A stretch of 64,000 bases of DNA from JBBPZK01 sp965219175 (lineage in GTDB: Bacteria > Actinomycetota > Rubrobacteria > Rubrobacterales > Rubrobacteraceae), in the NCBI GenBank assembly GCA_965219175.1, contig CBDCNI010000001.1, positions 620,001 to 684,000 on the forward strand, given 5' to 3'. A program made the position numbers and the translations under genes. Under the pieces are notes generated by a model. That model searched no databases. It was not told where the DNA came from and saw only the letters and a list, made by a program, of their open reading frames with translations. This document shows positions 34,447 to 43,071 of this stretch, piece by piece; positions within the stretch are counted from its first letter, which is position 1, and the number at the start of each line of letters is the position of its first letter.

Positions 34447-35364
34447 TTGCGCGTAGCCTCCCTGCTGCCGAGCGCCACCGAGATCCTCCACTTCACCGGC
34501 GCCGCCGATACCCTCGCCGGCGTCACCCACGAGTGCGACTACCCGAGGGGCGTCGAAATCCTGCCGAAACTGACCGCGTCAAGGATACAGTCCGGCATGA
34601 CCAGCGCCGAGATAGACGCCGCCGTCGGCGAGATGTCTGATCAAGGTGGCATCTACACCCTCGACACGGAGACGCTCGCGGAGATCTCCCCGGATCTCAT
34701 CTTGACCCAGGGACTCTGCGACGTGTGCGCCGTGTCCATGAACGTGGTCGAGCGGGCCGCCTCGACCCTCGACCCGAAACCAGAGATAATCTCCATGAAT
34801 CCGACCTCACTCGGCGACGTCCTAGATTGCGTCGCCGCCGTCGGAAAAGCCGTTGACCGGGAGGACGAAACCCGCGAGAAACTTGCGGCGCTCCGGGAGA
34901 GATTGGACAGAGTAGAGCGCGCTGTAGAGGGACTACCCAAACCCCGCGTTGGGTGCATCGAGTGGCTCGACCCGCCCTTCTCCGCCGGACACTGGGTTCC
35001 CGAGATGGTCCGTCTGGCGGGTGGAGAAGAGCTGTTCGCCGTTGAAGGCGAGCCCTCTGGGCGGCTTCTTTGGGAGGACGTTTTCGAGGCGGAGCCCGAA
35101 GTTCTCGTGCTCATGCCGTGCGGCTTCGACGCCGGGCGTACCGTGAAGGAGGCCCGTGCTCTCGAGAACCTCCCTGGATGGGAAGACGTGCCGGCGGTGA
35201 AGTCCGGTCGCGTGTGGGCCGTGGATGCGAACTCCTACTTCAGCCGTCCGGGGCCGCGTCTGGTGGACGGCGTGGAGATACTGGCCCGCATCCTCCACCC
35301 GGATGCTTTCGACGGAAAGCTGGAGCGTGAAAAAGCGACGCCCCTGAGCTACGCGTTCCGCTAA
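34447..35364 (+). CDS. BtuF-like periplasmic-binding-fold protein without a signal peptide
   Basis: 305 residues with the fold of vitamin B12/iron-siderophore binding proteins (RVASLLPSATEILHFTGA at the N-terminus; ISPDLILTQGLCDVCAVS). No signal peptide or lipobox precedes the fold: the TTG start gives the mature N-terminus directly. It begins 10 bp after the protease gene, and no ABC permease or ATPase is nearby. Either it acts in the cytoplasm, as some homologs in this group appear to, or the true start is missed. Confidence 0.82.
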   Translation: MRVASLLPSATEILHFTGAADTLAGVTHECDYPRGVEILPKLTASRIQSGMTSAEIDAAVGEMSDQGGIYTLDTETLAEISPDLILTQGLCDVCAVSMNVVERAASTLDPKPEIISMNPTSLGDVLDCVAAVGKAVDREDETREKLAALRERLDRVERAVEGLPKPRVGCIEWLDPPFSAGHWVPEMVRLAGGEELFAVEGEPSGRLLWEDVFEAEPEVLVLMPCGFDAGRTVKEARALENLPGWEDVPAVKSGRVWAVDANSYFSRPGPRLVDGVEILARILHPDAFDGKLEREKATPLSYAFR

Positions 35365-35423
35365 CCGAAGGACTCCGCCGCTACAAGAATTACACCATTC
35401 ATGCTTATGCTGGCGGCTACGGG

Positions 35424-36047
35424 TTAAGAGTCTTCCTCGCACTCCTGGTTTGCGTAACCGGACCTGAAAGGCGTAACCGCTCCCGTGCTTGGTTCGTAAG
35501 AGTGGCGCCAGACGCAGCCGGTGTCGTTGGCGAGCAGGTGTATGGAGACCGAGGCGACCTCCGAGGTCGTCCTGACGGCGTGGATGTCGTCCTTCGGGGG
35601 CAAGAGAGGATAGAACTCTCCCTGGCGAATGGCACGCCTCGTTACCGGCCTGAGATTTTCTGATGCTTCCTCCGGAGGCTCGAAGACGGTCTCCTCCTGC
35701 TCTCCGGCGTAGAGTCCCACAAGTCCCCAGGCGAGATGGTCGTGGACCGGGGTCGAGGCGCCGGGCGGTACCACGAGCGAGAAGAGGCTCAGGTCCCTCG
35801 CCCCTGAACGGAACAGGAGCCACTGGCCGATCCCACCGCCCATCCCGCTCTCCGGAGCCTCCGAGCGGTACTCCGGCGGCAGCCAGTCTTCATCCGCGAG
35901 GAGTCCGGCGAAGCGCCCCTGGAGCCTCCGCACGGCCTCCTCCGGGCTCCCGGTGCGAGAGACAACCGCCCGGACATCCCGGATAAACTCCCGTACAACC
36001 GGCGTGTCGAGTAAGTATTCGTCGCTGCCGGCTATCTCCTGCATCAT
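35424..36047 (-). CDS. Cysteine-dioxygenase-like cupin
   Basis: About 207 residues from ATG 36047. The cupin core has VVPPGASTPVHDHLAWGLVGLYAGEQEE (two His of the iron site) and a later DDIHAVRTT supplying the third His. This matches thiol dioxygenase-type cupins that oxidise cysteine or a small thiol with O2. The upstream frame to 36230 overlaps the UspA remnant and is rejected as a start. Confidence 0.78.
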   Translation of the reverse strand: MMQEIAGSDEYLLDTPVVREFIRDVRAVVSRTGSPEEAVRRLQGRFAGLLADEDWLPPEYRSEAPESGMGGGIGQWLLFRSGARDLSLFSLVVPPGASTPVHDHLAWGLVGLYAGEQEETVFEPPEEASENLRPVTRRAIRQGEFYPLLPPKDDIHAVRTTSEVASVSIHLLANDTGCVWRHSYEPSTGAVTPFRSGYANQECEEDS

Positions 36048-36087
36048 CTCTCCCTGTGCTCGAACAAGACCGTGGTCATCCTGTATT

Positions 36088-36563
36088 CTAGCCTGGAGGC
36101 CGGTCGTAGAGGTTGCGGCGGACCACCATGGCCGAGCAGCGGGCGTAGCGCAGAACGGTCTCGGAGACGCTGCCCATGAGGAACCGGCGCACCCGGCCGA
36201 ACCTCCCGCCGAGCCCCTGGTTGCCCACAACTATGAGCCCGGCCATTATCTCCTCGCTGACGTGGAGGATCTCTTCCACCGGTGAGCCGAGCTTTACGTG
36301 CGCTTCGACGGCTGCCCCTCCGGCCTCTGCTACGAGGCTCACCTGATTTGAGAACCTTTCTGGCTTCCTTCTCGCGCTCCCGTTAGGTGCTGCTGGCAGC
36401 AGAGGGCTTCCGGTCGGAGACGGGTAGGTCTGTAACGGCGCGATGTGGACCACGTGCAACTCGGTTCCTGTCTCGGCGACTAGGTCACGACCGCCCTGGC
36501 GGCGAGCGCAGCGTCTTCGGATCCGTCGGTCGCCACCAGGATCTTTGTCGAGAATATGCTCAT
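36088..36563 (-). pseudogene. Universal stress protein with a frameshift
   Basis: ATG 36563 gives MSIFSTKILVATDGSEDAAL and then hits a TAG at about 36482. The adjacent frame continues DLVAETGTELHVVHIAP and keeps the ATP-binding VVGNQGLGGRFGRVRRFLMGSVSETVL to the end. Together they make a normal UspA-type protein of about 150 residues, broken by a one-base loss between 36480 and 36487. It is a recent pseudogene or a sequencing error; both halves are otherwise well conserved. Confidence 0.8.
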
Positions 36564-36716
36564 CCCTCGCTTCTCGTTCACAATCCCCGCAAGAGCCGTA
36601 TCGGCTGCTCGTCAGCCACATGATAGACACGCCTACGGTGCTGTGCTAATGTGGCGCGCGGGAACGAGGGGTACGCAAAGACGAGCTTTGCGTCGTCTAA
36701 GAGAGAGGGGTCTGGG

Positions 36717-38186
36717 GTGAGTGAGGCAAGCGGCAACACCGTAGAGAGTCACGTACCGGCCAGGATAGACCGGCTGCCGTTCAGCCGCTGGCATTGGTTG
36801 GTGATCGCTGGGCTCGGCATCACCTGGATTTTGGACGGGCTGGAGATCACCATCGTCGGCTCGATAGGTTCTGTAATCGACACACCAGTCTCGGGCCTGA
36901 ACCTCTCCGCCTCCGAGGTCGGGCTGGCCGGCAGCATTTACATACTGGGAGCGGTAGTAGGTTCGTTATTCTTTTCCTACTTGACCGACAGGTACGGTCG
37001 CAGGAACTTGTTCATGATCACGCTGGCTGTCTACCTGACCTTCTCCGTGTTTACCGGCTTTTCGTGGAACTTCTGGAGCTTCGCCGTATTCAGGTTCCTC
37101 ACGGGCGCCGGCATCGGGGGCGAGTACTCGGCGATCTACTCCGCCATAGACGAGTTCATGCCCGCCCGGTTCCGCGGCCAGGTAGCTCTCGCCATCAGCG
37201 GCAGCTACTGGATCGGCGGGGCGGCGGGGGCCGCTCTGAGCCTCGTAGTGCTGAACCCGGCTATCATCGACCAGTTCTGGGGTTGGAGGATCTCCTTCTT
37301 CCTCGGGGCGATACTTGGCCTTGCCGTCCTGTACATCCGCCGCTACATCCCGGAGAGCCCGCGCTGGCTCATGACCCACGGCAGGACCGAGGAGGCGGAG
37401 CGGATAATGGGTGAGATAGAAGACGACGTGCGGGAGTCCACGGGCCGGGAGGAGCTACCCGAGCCGGAAGAGGAGCCGATCACCATCGAAGAGCGGGGGA
37501 GCATAGGCTTCGGCCTGATACTAAGGGCCATGTTCATAATGTACCCCAAGCGTACGGTCCTGGGCCTGACCCTTATGGGCACGCAGGCATTTCTCTACAA
37601 CGCCATCTTCTTTACCTACGCGCTGGTGCTGAAAACCTTCTTCAACGTACCCTCCTCCAGCGTAGGCTACTATCTCATCGCCTTTGCTTTCGGGAACCTG
37701 CTCGGTCCCCTGACCCTCGGGCGGCTCTTTGACAGGATAGGCCGCCGGCCGATGATCGCGGGTTGCTACTTTCTCTCGGGAGCTCTGTTGCTCGTAAGCG
37801 GCATACTCTTTACCCAGGGGCTCCTGACGGCGCTCACCCAGACCATCGCCTGGGTAATAATCTTCTTCTTCGCCTCCTCAGCCGCGAGCGCCGGTTACCT
37901 GACCGTGAGCGAAGTATTCCCGATGGAGATACGGGCGATGGCGATAGCGGTCTTCTACTCTATCGGGACCGGAGTCGGCGGTATCACGGGTCCCGCGCTG
38001 TACGGTAGGCTTGTCGATACAGGCACCCCCTCGGCCCTCTTTATCGGCTACGTTATCGCTGCGGTACTGATGATCGTGGCGGCCGTCGTCGAACTGATAC
38101 TGGGCATAAAGGCCGAGGGAAGATCTCTTGAGAGCGTCGCGGCGCCGCTAACGGCGATTCAAAAGGAGACCGGCGCCACCGCATAG
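36717..38186 (+). CDS. MFS transporter (sugar-porter-like)
   Basis: About 489 residues with 12 helices. The signature loop between helices 2 and 3 is YLTDRYGRRNLF, and its repeat LGRLFDRIGRRPM appears in the second half. PESPRWLMTHGRTEEAERIM is typical of the sugar/aromatic-acid porter branch. GTG 36717 has an AGAGAGGGG site; an upstream GTG at 36651 would add 22 residues. The substrate is unknown. Confidence 0.9.
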   Translation: MSEASGNTVESHVPARIDRLPFSRWHWLVIAGLGITWILDGLEITIVGSIGSVIDTPVSGLNLSASEVGLAGSIYILGAVVGSLFFSYLTDRYGRRNLFMITLAVYLTFSVFTGFSWNFWSFAVFRFLTGAGIGGEYSAIYSAIDEFMPARFRGQVALAISGSYWIGGAAGAALSLVVLNPAIIDQFWGWRISFFLGAILGLAVLYIRRYIPESPRWLMTHGRTEEAERIMGEIEDDVRESTGREELPEPEEEPITIEERGSIGFGLILRAMFIMYPKRTVLGLTLMGTQAFLYNAIFFTYALVLKTFFNVPSSSVGYYLIAFAFGNLLGPLTLGRLFDRIGRRPMIAGCYFLSGALLLVSGILFTQGLLTALTQTIAWVIIFFFASSAASAGYLTVSEVFPMEIRAMAIAVFYSIGTGVGGITGPALYGRLVDTGTPSALFIGYVIAAVLMIVAAVVELILGIKAEGRSLESVAAPLTAIQKETGATA

Positions 38187-38244
38187 AGAACGTGGCGGGC
38201 CGGACGTTAGATTCCGGGGGGCGTATCCGCTAGACTCTCTCCCG

Positions 38245-38847
38245 GTGAGCTTGCTGACGGAGGAGATCGAAGGTATCGTCGCCCGTGCCGGGACGCACCC
38301 GGTCTGGGGCCACGAGCACTGCCTGCGCGTCTACGCCCTGGCTTGCCGGATCGCCGAGATGGAGGGCTTCGATTACGACGAGGAGATCCTGAAACTCTCC
38401 GCTCTCCTCCACGATATCGGGCTGTATAGAGCCTATGCGCGCGGGGAGGGCAAAGACCACAACCGCCGCTCCGCCGTCGCCGCCCGCCGCCTCTTGCGTG
38501 ACAGAGACTTCCCCGAGAAGAGGGCCGTGACCGTCCTCGAAGCCATAGAGCGCCACCCGCCGGGCGTAAATGCCGGCCGCTCGGTCGAGGGAGCCTTGCT
38601 CAAGGACGCCGTCGCCCTCGATTACCTCGGGGCGGTCGGCCTTTCGCGCGTGTTCGCTATGGTCGGACTCGAAGAAGACGTCCCGGACCTACCCTCGGCG
38701 CTCCGCCACGCCGAGAGCCTGCGCCGACAACTTCCGGGCGTACTGCTTCTCGAAAGCAGCCGGGAGATCTCCGAGGTCCGCTGCCTCCAGATGGACAGCT
38801 TTTTCGAGGACCTCGAAGGTTCGGAGACCAATACAAAGTCTCTGTAG
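38245..38847 (+). CDS. HD-domain phosphohydrolase
   Basis: 200 residues. The HD motif LLHDIGLYRAY lies near residue 56, preceded by WGHEHCLRVY, and followed by HNRRSAVAARRLL and IERHPPG, giving the expected metal site. Similar small HD proteins hydrolyse nucleotides or other phosphoesters; no substrate can be named. It starts with GTG. Confidence 0.85.
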   Translation: MSLLTEEIEGIVARAGTHPVWGHEHCLRVYALACRIAEMEGFDYDEEILKLSALLHDIGLYRAYARGEGKDHNRRSAVAARRLLRDRDFPEKRAVTVLEAIERHPPGVNAGRSVEGALLKDAVALDYLGAVGLSRVFAMVGLEEDVPDLPSALRHAESLRRQLPGVLLLESSREISEVRCLQMDSFFEDLEGSETNTKSL

Positions 38848-38861
38848 CCGCGCCCGAGCAG

Positions 38862-39086
38862 CTAACCGAAGTACGACCACAGCACGTAGACGCCGAAGAC
38901 CGAGGCCACGACCCCGATAACAGTCATCCGGAGCCCCGCCACGACGTGTAGGCCCCTCTCCGAGAACGGCCCTATACCGCCCCCGCGATGTTCCCGTCCG
39001 CCGCGGAGCAGAGCATAGACGCCGAAGGCGAGCGCCGCGAGCCCGACGACGACGAAAAATATGCCTATCGCCAGAGTCGGCGGCAA
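38862..39086 (-). CDS. Small two-helix membrane protein
   Basis: 74 residues with two hydrophobic helices (ATLAIGIFFVVVGLAALAFGVYAL-type first helix, IGVVASVFGVYVLWSYF second) joined by an Arg/Gly-rich loop. No known family. Ends just after the HD gene and 7 bp downstream of the TPR gene on the same strand, probably co-transcribed. Confidence 0.6.
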   Translation of the reverse strand: MPPTLAIGIFFVVVGLAALAFGVYALLRGGREHRGGGIGPFSERGLHVVAGLRMTVIGVVASVFGVYVLWSYFG

Positions 39087-39093
39087 GTGACCC

Positions 39094-40449
39094 TCAGGCT
39101 TCTCCGGTGGGACCTTGCAAGCCCATCCGGGCGAGTAGGGCCTGGAACCTGGGATGGACGAGCAGGGGACCGAATTCAGCGGCGCTCCTGAAATACTCGG
39201 TGTCTTCTTCTCCTGCCTCCACGGCCCGTTCGAGGTAGTCGAGGGAGGCTGTGTAGTCGCCGTTGCGCGCCCGGATGCCGGCGAGCGCCGAGAGGGCCGG
39301 GGCGTAGGCTTCGTCCGCCGCGACGGCCCGTGTCAGCAACTCTTCGGCCATTACCAGATCGTCCGTCCCGTAGTAGATGCTCGCGTAGGAGTAGAGAGCG
39401 CGCGGGTTGGCCGGATCTTGCTTTAGCGACTCTATGAAGTGTTCTTCGGCTTCGGGGATCTCCTGTCGCTGCTCGTGGAGCAGCCCCAACTCCAGATGGG
39501 CGCCGGGGTCTTCCGGGTCGATCTCCAGCACCGTCTCGTAGGCCTTGGCCGCCCCTTCTTCGTCCTTCAGCGCGAGCCGCGCCTCCCCTAGGGTGAGCAG
39601 GTGCCGCACCTCGTCGCGGCCCAGGGCCACCGCCTCTTCGGCCAGCGCCAACGCCTCTTTCGGGTCCTTTCGCTCGGAGAGCAAGTGTGCTGCCAATTCG
39701 TCCCGTATTTCCGGGGAGCCGGGGCAGTCCCGAAGTCCCCGGCGGAGAGCCGCTTCCGCCTCTTCCGGGTGCTCGTTGCGGGCGTGGCAGATGCCCAGGT
39801 TCGCGTGGGCCTCCCACCAGTCGGGTGTCTCGGCTATGACCTCCTCGTAGGCGGCGACGGCCTCCGGGTAGCGGCCGAGCATATCTAGAGTGTTAGCCCG
39901 GAACGTGCGCGCCCCGCTCTTTTGCTGGGCTTCCGTGGCCGCCTCCATCGCCAGGTCGAAGAACTCCAGCGCCTGGGCGTAGTCGGCGGCGTCGAAGGCC
40001 GTGAGACCGGCGTTGATAAGCATGTCGGCGTCTTCTGGGTGGCTCCCCGTCCAGCGCTCGAAGGTCGCCCTTGCCAGCGCCGGTTCTCCCAACAGGCCGT
40101 AGTAGCGGCCGAGTTCCACGTAAGCTTCGCCGAACTCCGGGTCCGCCTCGATGGCCCGCTCCAGGTGATGAACGACCTTAAACGGTTGTTCGCGACGCAT
40201 CGCCAGGATCGCCAACCCCATCCGAGGACCCACCCACTCCGGGTCTAGTTCCAGGGCGTCGGTGAAGCTCGCCTCCGCCTCCTCAAGCCGCCCGAGGTCC
40301 AGAAGCGCCCGACCGACGGCCTCTATGACCTCCGGGTTCTCGGGGGCGGTTTCGAGCGCCTGCTCGAAGCGCGAGAGGGCTTCCTCGATCAGGCCCTCCT
40401 CGGCCAACGCCTCGCCCTGCTCCAGAAGCTCCTCGTAATTCTCCATCAC
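39094..40449 (-). CDS. TPR-repeat protein
   Basis: 451 residues composed of about twelve tetratricopeptide repeats, for example ALSRFEQALETAPENPEVIEAVGRAL, AVAAYEEVIAETPDWWEAHANLGICHA and AAKAYETVLEIDPEDPGAHLELGLLHEQ (each a repeat unit, 34-residue spacing). It is very acidic. No signal peptide, so it is a cytoplasmic scaffold. The partner is unknown. ATG codons at 40449 and 40446 are adjacent. Confidence 0.9.
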   Translation of the reverse strand: MMENYEELLEQGEALAEEGLIEEALSRFEQALETAPENPEVIEAVGRALLDLGRLEEAEASFTDALELDPEWVGPRMGLAILAMRREQPFKVVHHLERAIEADPEFGEAYVELGRYYGLLGEPALARATFERWTGSHPEDADMLINAGLTAFDAADYAQALEFFDLAMEAATEAQQKSGARTFRANTLDMLGRYPEAVAAYEEVIAETPDWWEAHANLGICHARNEHPEEAEAALRRGLRDCPGSPEIRDELAAHLLSERKDPKEALALAEEAVALGRDEVRHLLTLGEARLALKDEEGAAKAYETVLEIDPEDPGAHLELGLLHEQRQEIPEAEEHFIESLKQDPANPRALYSYASIYYGTDDLVMAEELLTRAVAADEAYAPALSALAGIRARNGDYTASLDYLERAVEAGEEDTEYFRSAAEFGPLLVHPRFQALLARMGLQGPTGEA

Positions 40450-40569
40450 CCTAGATTAAACCAGATGGCAGGCTGAACGGTGGGCGGGATAGTGAACCAG
40501 ACGACCCGCCGCCCGAGGCGTAATGTACAATCTGCTGCCGGAAGTTCCCGACGCTGGAAGAGGTGCTAC

Positions 40570-41043
40570 TTGAAGAACCCTCCCGTAATAGAACGGCTCG
40601 CGGTCCGCTACCAGGACCTCGACCCTTACGGACACGTCAACAACGCCATACACCTGGGCTTCTTCGAGTCCGCACGGACAGCCTACTGGCGGGAGCTGGC
40701 GCGACAGCTGGGTATCGGGGAGCTAAAAGCAGGAGATTTTCCAGGTGTGAGGTACGTCATCGCCGAGGCGAACGTCCTGTACAAAGCCCCGATCTTCCTG
40801 GACGATATCGTTCACGCCGCCGCGCGCATCCGGAGCGTCTCGAACCGCTCTTACACGATGGACTTCGAGCTTCGCACCGGGGAGAGCTTCGAAGGAGGCG
40901 CCCTGGCCGCCGAAGGTTCCGCAGCCCACGTCTTCTACGACCCCGAAGCCGGCGAAGTGCGTCCCCGCCCCGAATGGTTCCTGGCCGCCGTCGCCGAGTT
41001 GGAAGGCCGACCCGAAGAAGACTTCACTCCGGAGAAACGCTAA
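40570..41043 (+). CDS. Hotdog-fold acyl-CoA thioesterase (4HBT family)
   Basis: 157 residues from TTG 40570, after GGAAGAGG. RYQDLDPYGHVNNAIHLGFFESARTAYWREL is the 4HBT signature, with the catalytic Asp region DPYGHVNN. VLYKAPIFLDDIVHAAARI follows. The enzyme hydrolyses acyl-CoA thioesters; chain length is unknown. An upstream frame from 40480 has no family resemblance and is rejected. Confidence 0.88.
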   Translation: MKNPPVIERLAVRYQDLDPYGHVNNAIHLGFFESARTAYWRELARQLGIGELKAGDFPGVRYVIAEANVLYKAPIFLDDIVHAAARIRSVSNRSYTMDFELRTGESFEGGALAAEGSAAHVFYDPEAGEVRPRPEWFLAAVAELEGRPEEDFTPEKR

Positions 41044-41055
41044 AAACGGAGTGGC

Positions 41056-41745
41056 TCACCTTCCGGCGCGGACGATCAAAACTCCATCCAGGGGCTCGAT
41101 ACTCCGTAGGGCGGCCTCGAAAGGAAGCTCGCCGACATCCAGCGTAACGCCGCCGGTTGGTAGCGCCCCGCCGATTAGGGAAGAGGGAAGCCTGGCCCCT
41201 CTCACCAATATGTCACCGAAGCTCACGGCAACGCTACGTTTCCCGGCCACCCGTAGGCCGAGCTCGACGTTGGCGGGAAACCCGAAAAGGGCGTTCGGGC
41301 TCCAGTAGAAGACTTCACGACCGTGTATCCTGACTTCCCCATTTCGCGCCCCGACACCTTTGCGTTCGATGTATCGGCTGAGTGACTCTTGGGAGATCTC
41401 CGCGCTCAAGGAGACGCTCCGAATATCCGGCTCCACCTTCCTTCGGAGTATGCTCGACAGCGAGACCTTCACGCTTTCGAGGTCCACCCGGACGTTTTGT
41501 GTTTCGACGCCCTCGTGGTTCATTCGGTCGATGCGAGCTTGGATCCGGCCGATTCGTCCGAAAAGCAACGCTGGTGGAAAATCGGGAGCGACGTCGACTT
41601 CCGGCCTCTGCTCCACGTCATACTCATCCCGCAGTTTTCCGGCGAGGATGTAGGAGATCAAAGCGGGAAGCGCCAGGTAGGAGAAAAGGCTCCCTCCGAC
41701 CACAAGAACAGCAACCCCCGCCACAAGAAAACCTGTCAAGCGCAC
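41056..41745 (-). CDS. DUF2993 (LmeA-like) exported lipid-binding protein
   Basis: 229 residues. One N-terminal hydrophobic helix (FLVAGVAVLVVGGSLFSYLA) anchors or exports a beta-rich domain with the DUF2993 pattern (ARIDRMNHEGVETQNVRVDLESVKVSL). The actinobacterial relative LmeA takes part in mannolipid maturation in the cell envelope, which is family knowledge, not evidence for this protein. It ends convergent with the thioesterase gene. Confidence 0.78.
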   Translation of the reverse strand: MRLTGFLVAGVAVLVVGGSLFSYLALPALISYILAGKLRDEYDVEQRPEVDVAPDFPPALLFGRIGRIQARIDRMNHEGVETQNVRVDLESVKVSLSSILRRKVEPDIRSVSLSAEISQESLSRYIERKGVGARNGEVRIHGREVFYWSPNALFGFPANVELGLRVAGKRSVAVSFGDILVRGARLPSSLIGGALPTGGVTLDVGELPFEAALRSIEPLDGVLIVRAGR

Positions 41746-42069
41746 GCCTTTCCAGCATACGTTGTCGCAAGGGCTAGATACCCTCGCTCGACCTCAACTC
41801 CGCGCCAAGTATAGTCTCTGCTGATGTAGGCGTGGGGCCGATCCGACGACCGAGTGGATGGCTGGTCTCGCGCTCGGGCAGGAGCGCTTCGGATTGCTGG
41901 AAGAGGGGCTCGATGGTGTATGCTGGGAGCGCGGGCACGGAGTGTACTCCTCTTGTTCGAGAAGCGTAAGGACCTCCCCGGATGATGGAGTATCCATACC
42001 CGCTTTACACTCAGAAGCTCCTCCTAAGTGCGAGAATATCTTCCGTGGTACTTGTGTTTGGTCTGTCAT
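41746..42069. other. 324-bp region without a recognisable gene
   Basis: Between the divergent ends of the DUF2993 gene start and the excalibur gene stop. Short frames here have no ribosome site, no family resemblance and ordinary composition. I see no tRNA, repeat or riboswitch. It should contain the promoter of the leftward DUF2993 gene. Confidence 0.5.
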
Positions 42070-42810
42070 CTACCGAACGACACGACGGGCCGCGAGACCA
42101 CCAGCCACGAGCAGGGCTCCGGCACCGAGCGCGAGCGGAGAAGCGCCGCCCGTATCGGGTAGCTTGTCCACAACGTTAGCGTTCGGTGTCGGCCTTGGAC
42201 TGGCGGACGCTTCCGGTTTCGTTGGCGCCGGCTGCTGGCTCGGGGTCGGCTGGTCGCTGACGTACTGATCTTCCCCAGCCGGAGAGTCGGTCCCTTCCGA
42301 GGGCAAGAATCCGAGTTTCTTGCACCTGTCCAGCACGTTCTGTTTCTGCTCCGGGGTGAGCCTTTGAAAGTATCCGTCCTCGACCGATATAGCGAAAGAC
42401 CTGCAATTAGTCCCTATGTCGCCGTCGATGGTGACCTGGCCGTCATCACTCACTACCACACTCGCCGGAGATGGTGCCTGTAACGGGCCGGCTTTGTCAA
42501 TTTGCGGTGTCGGGGTATTCGGCGCCGGCAACGGGGCGACTTTGTCGATGAAGATCACGCTGCCGTCTTCGTAGGAGATTTGTCCGGCTGACTCGGTGAA
42601 CTCACACGGTATACCGTCACCATCGGCGTCCAGTACGGTGGGACCGGAAGGATCCTGGTTCAAGAGGACCCGCGCCTGCTGCTGCGCCTGCTCACCGCTG
42701 TCCCCTAGCTCCGAACAAGCCAAGTTCTGGCTCCTCGCTTCGCTCTGCGATGGGCTCGCGGCCGCCAACACCATCGCCAGAACCACCGCCAACACTGCCA
42801 GCTTCTTCAC
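42070..42810 (-). CDS. LPXTG-anchored excalibur-domain surface protein
   Basis: 246 residues. A signal peptide with AASPSQSEARS cleavage region starts the protein. An excalibur calcium-binding motif follows (LDADGDGIPCEF, paired with an upstream Cys in NLACSEL). A second Cys-pair domain with NCRSF and DRCKKLGF, then a Pro/Ser-rich linker. It ends LPDTGG, a hydrophobic helix and ARRVVR, a complete sortase sorting signal. It should be covalently attached to the cell wall. No sortase is encoded in the window. A two-copy CTTAA repeat sits 41 bp upstream. Confidence 0.9.
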   Translation of the reverse strand: MKKLAVLAVVLAMVLAAASPSQSEARSQNLACSELGDSGEQAQQQARVLLNQDPSGPTVLDADGDGIPCEFTESAGQISYEDGSVIFIDKVAPLPAPNTPTPQIDKAGPLQAPSPASVVVSDDGQVTIDGDIGTNCRSFAISVEDGYFQRLTPEQKQNVLDRCKKLGFLPSEGTDSPAGEDQYVSDQPTPSQQPAPTKPEASASPRPTPNANVVDKLPDTGGASPLALGAGALLVAGGLAARRVVR

Positions 42811-42850
42811 CGTAGTTCCCCTTTCTTCCTTATCCCGCTTCTGCGGAAAA

Positions 42851-42868
42851 CTTAAAACGACTTAACAA
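42851..42868 (-). promoter_or_regulatory. Weak CTTAA repeat pair upstream of the surface-protein gene
   Basis: CTTAAAAC at 42851 and CTTAACAA at 42861 resemble the 11-bp boxes at 4493 and 11222 but are 10 bp apart and only two copies. It may be a degenerate member of the same regulon or chance. Confidence 0.25.
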
Positions 42869-43071
42869 AGCTTCGCATCATGGCCTCCAATCCGCACTAC
42901 CCATACGGAGGAGTTTGCCCGACCGAAGGTACAACCTCATCCGACCGAAGGTGCGATCCTGGTCCCGGCAGGGTTGTGAGGTCTGGTAGGTTTTGCGATG
43001 ATTAGATCAAAAGAAGGTCCTGGGAAGGGCCTGCCGGCGTTGGGACGCGGGTTAGAGAGGAGGCAAGGTTC

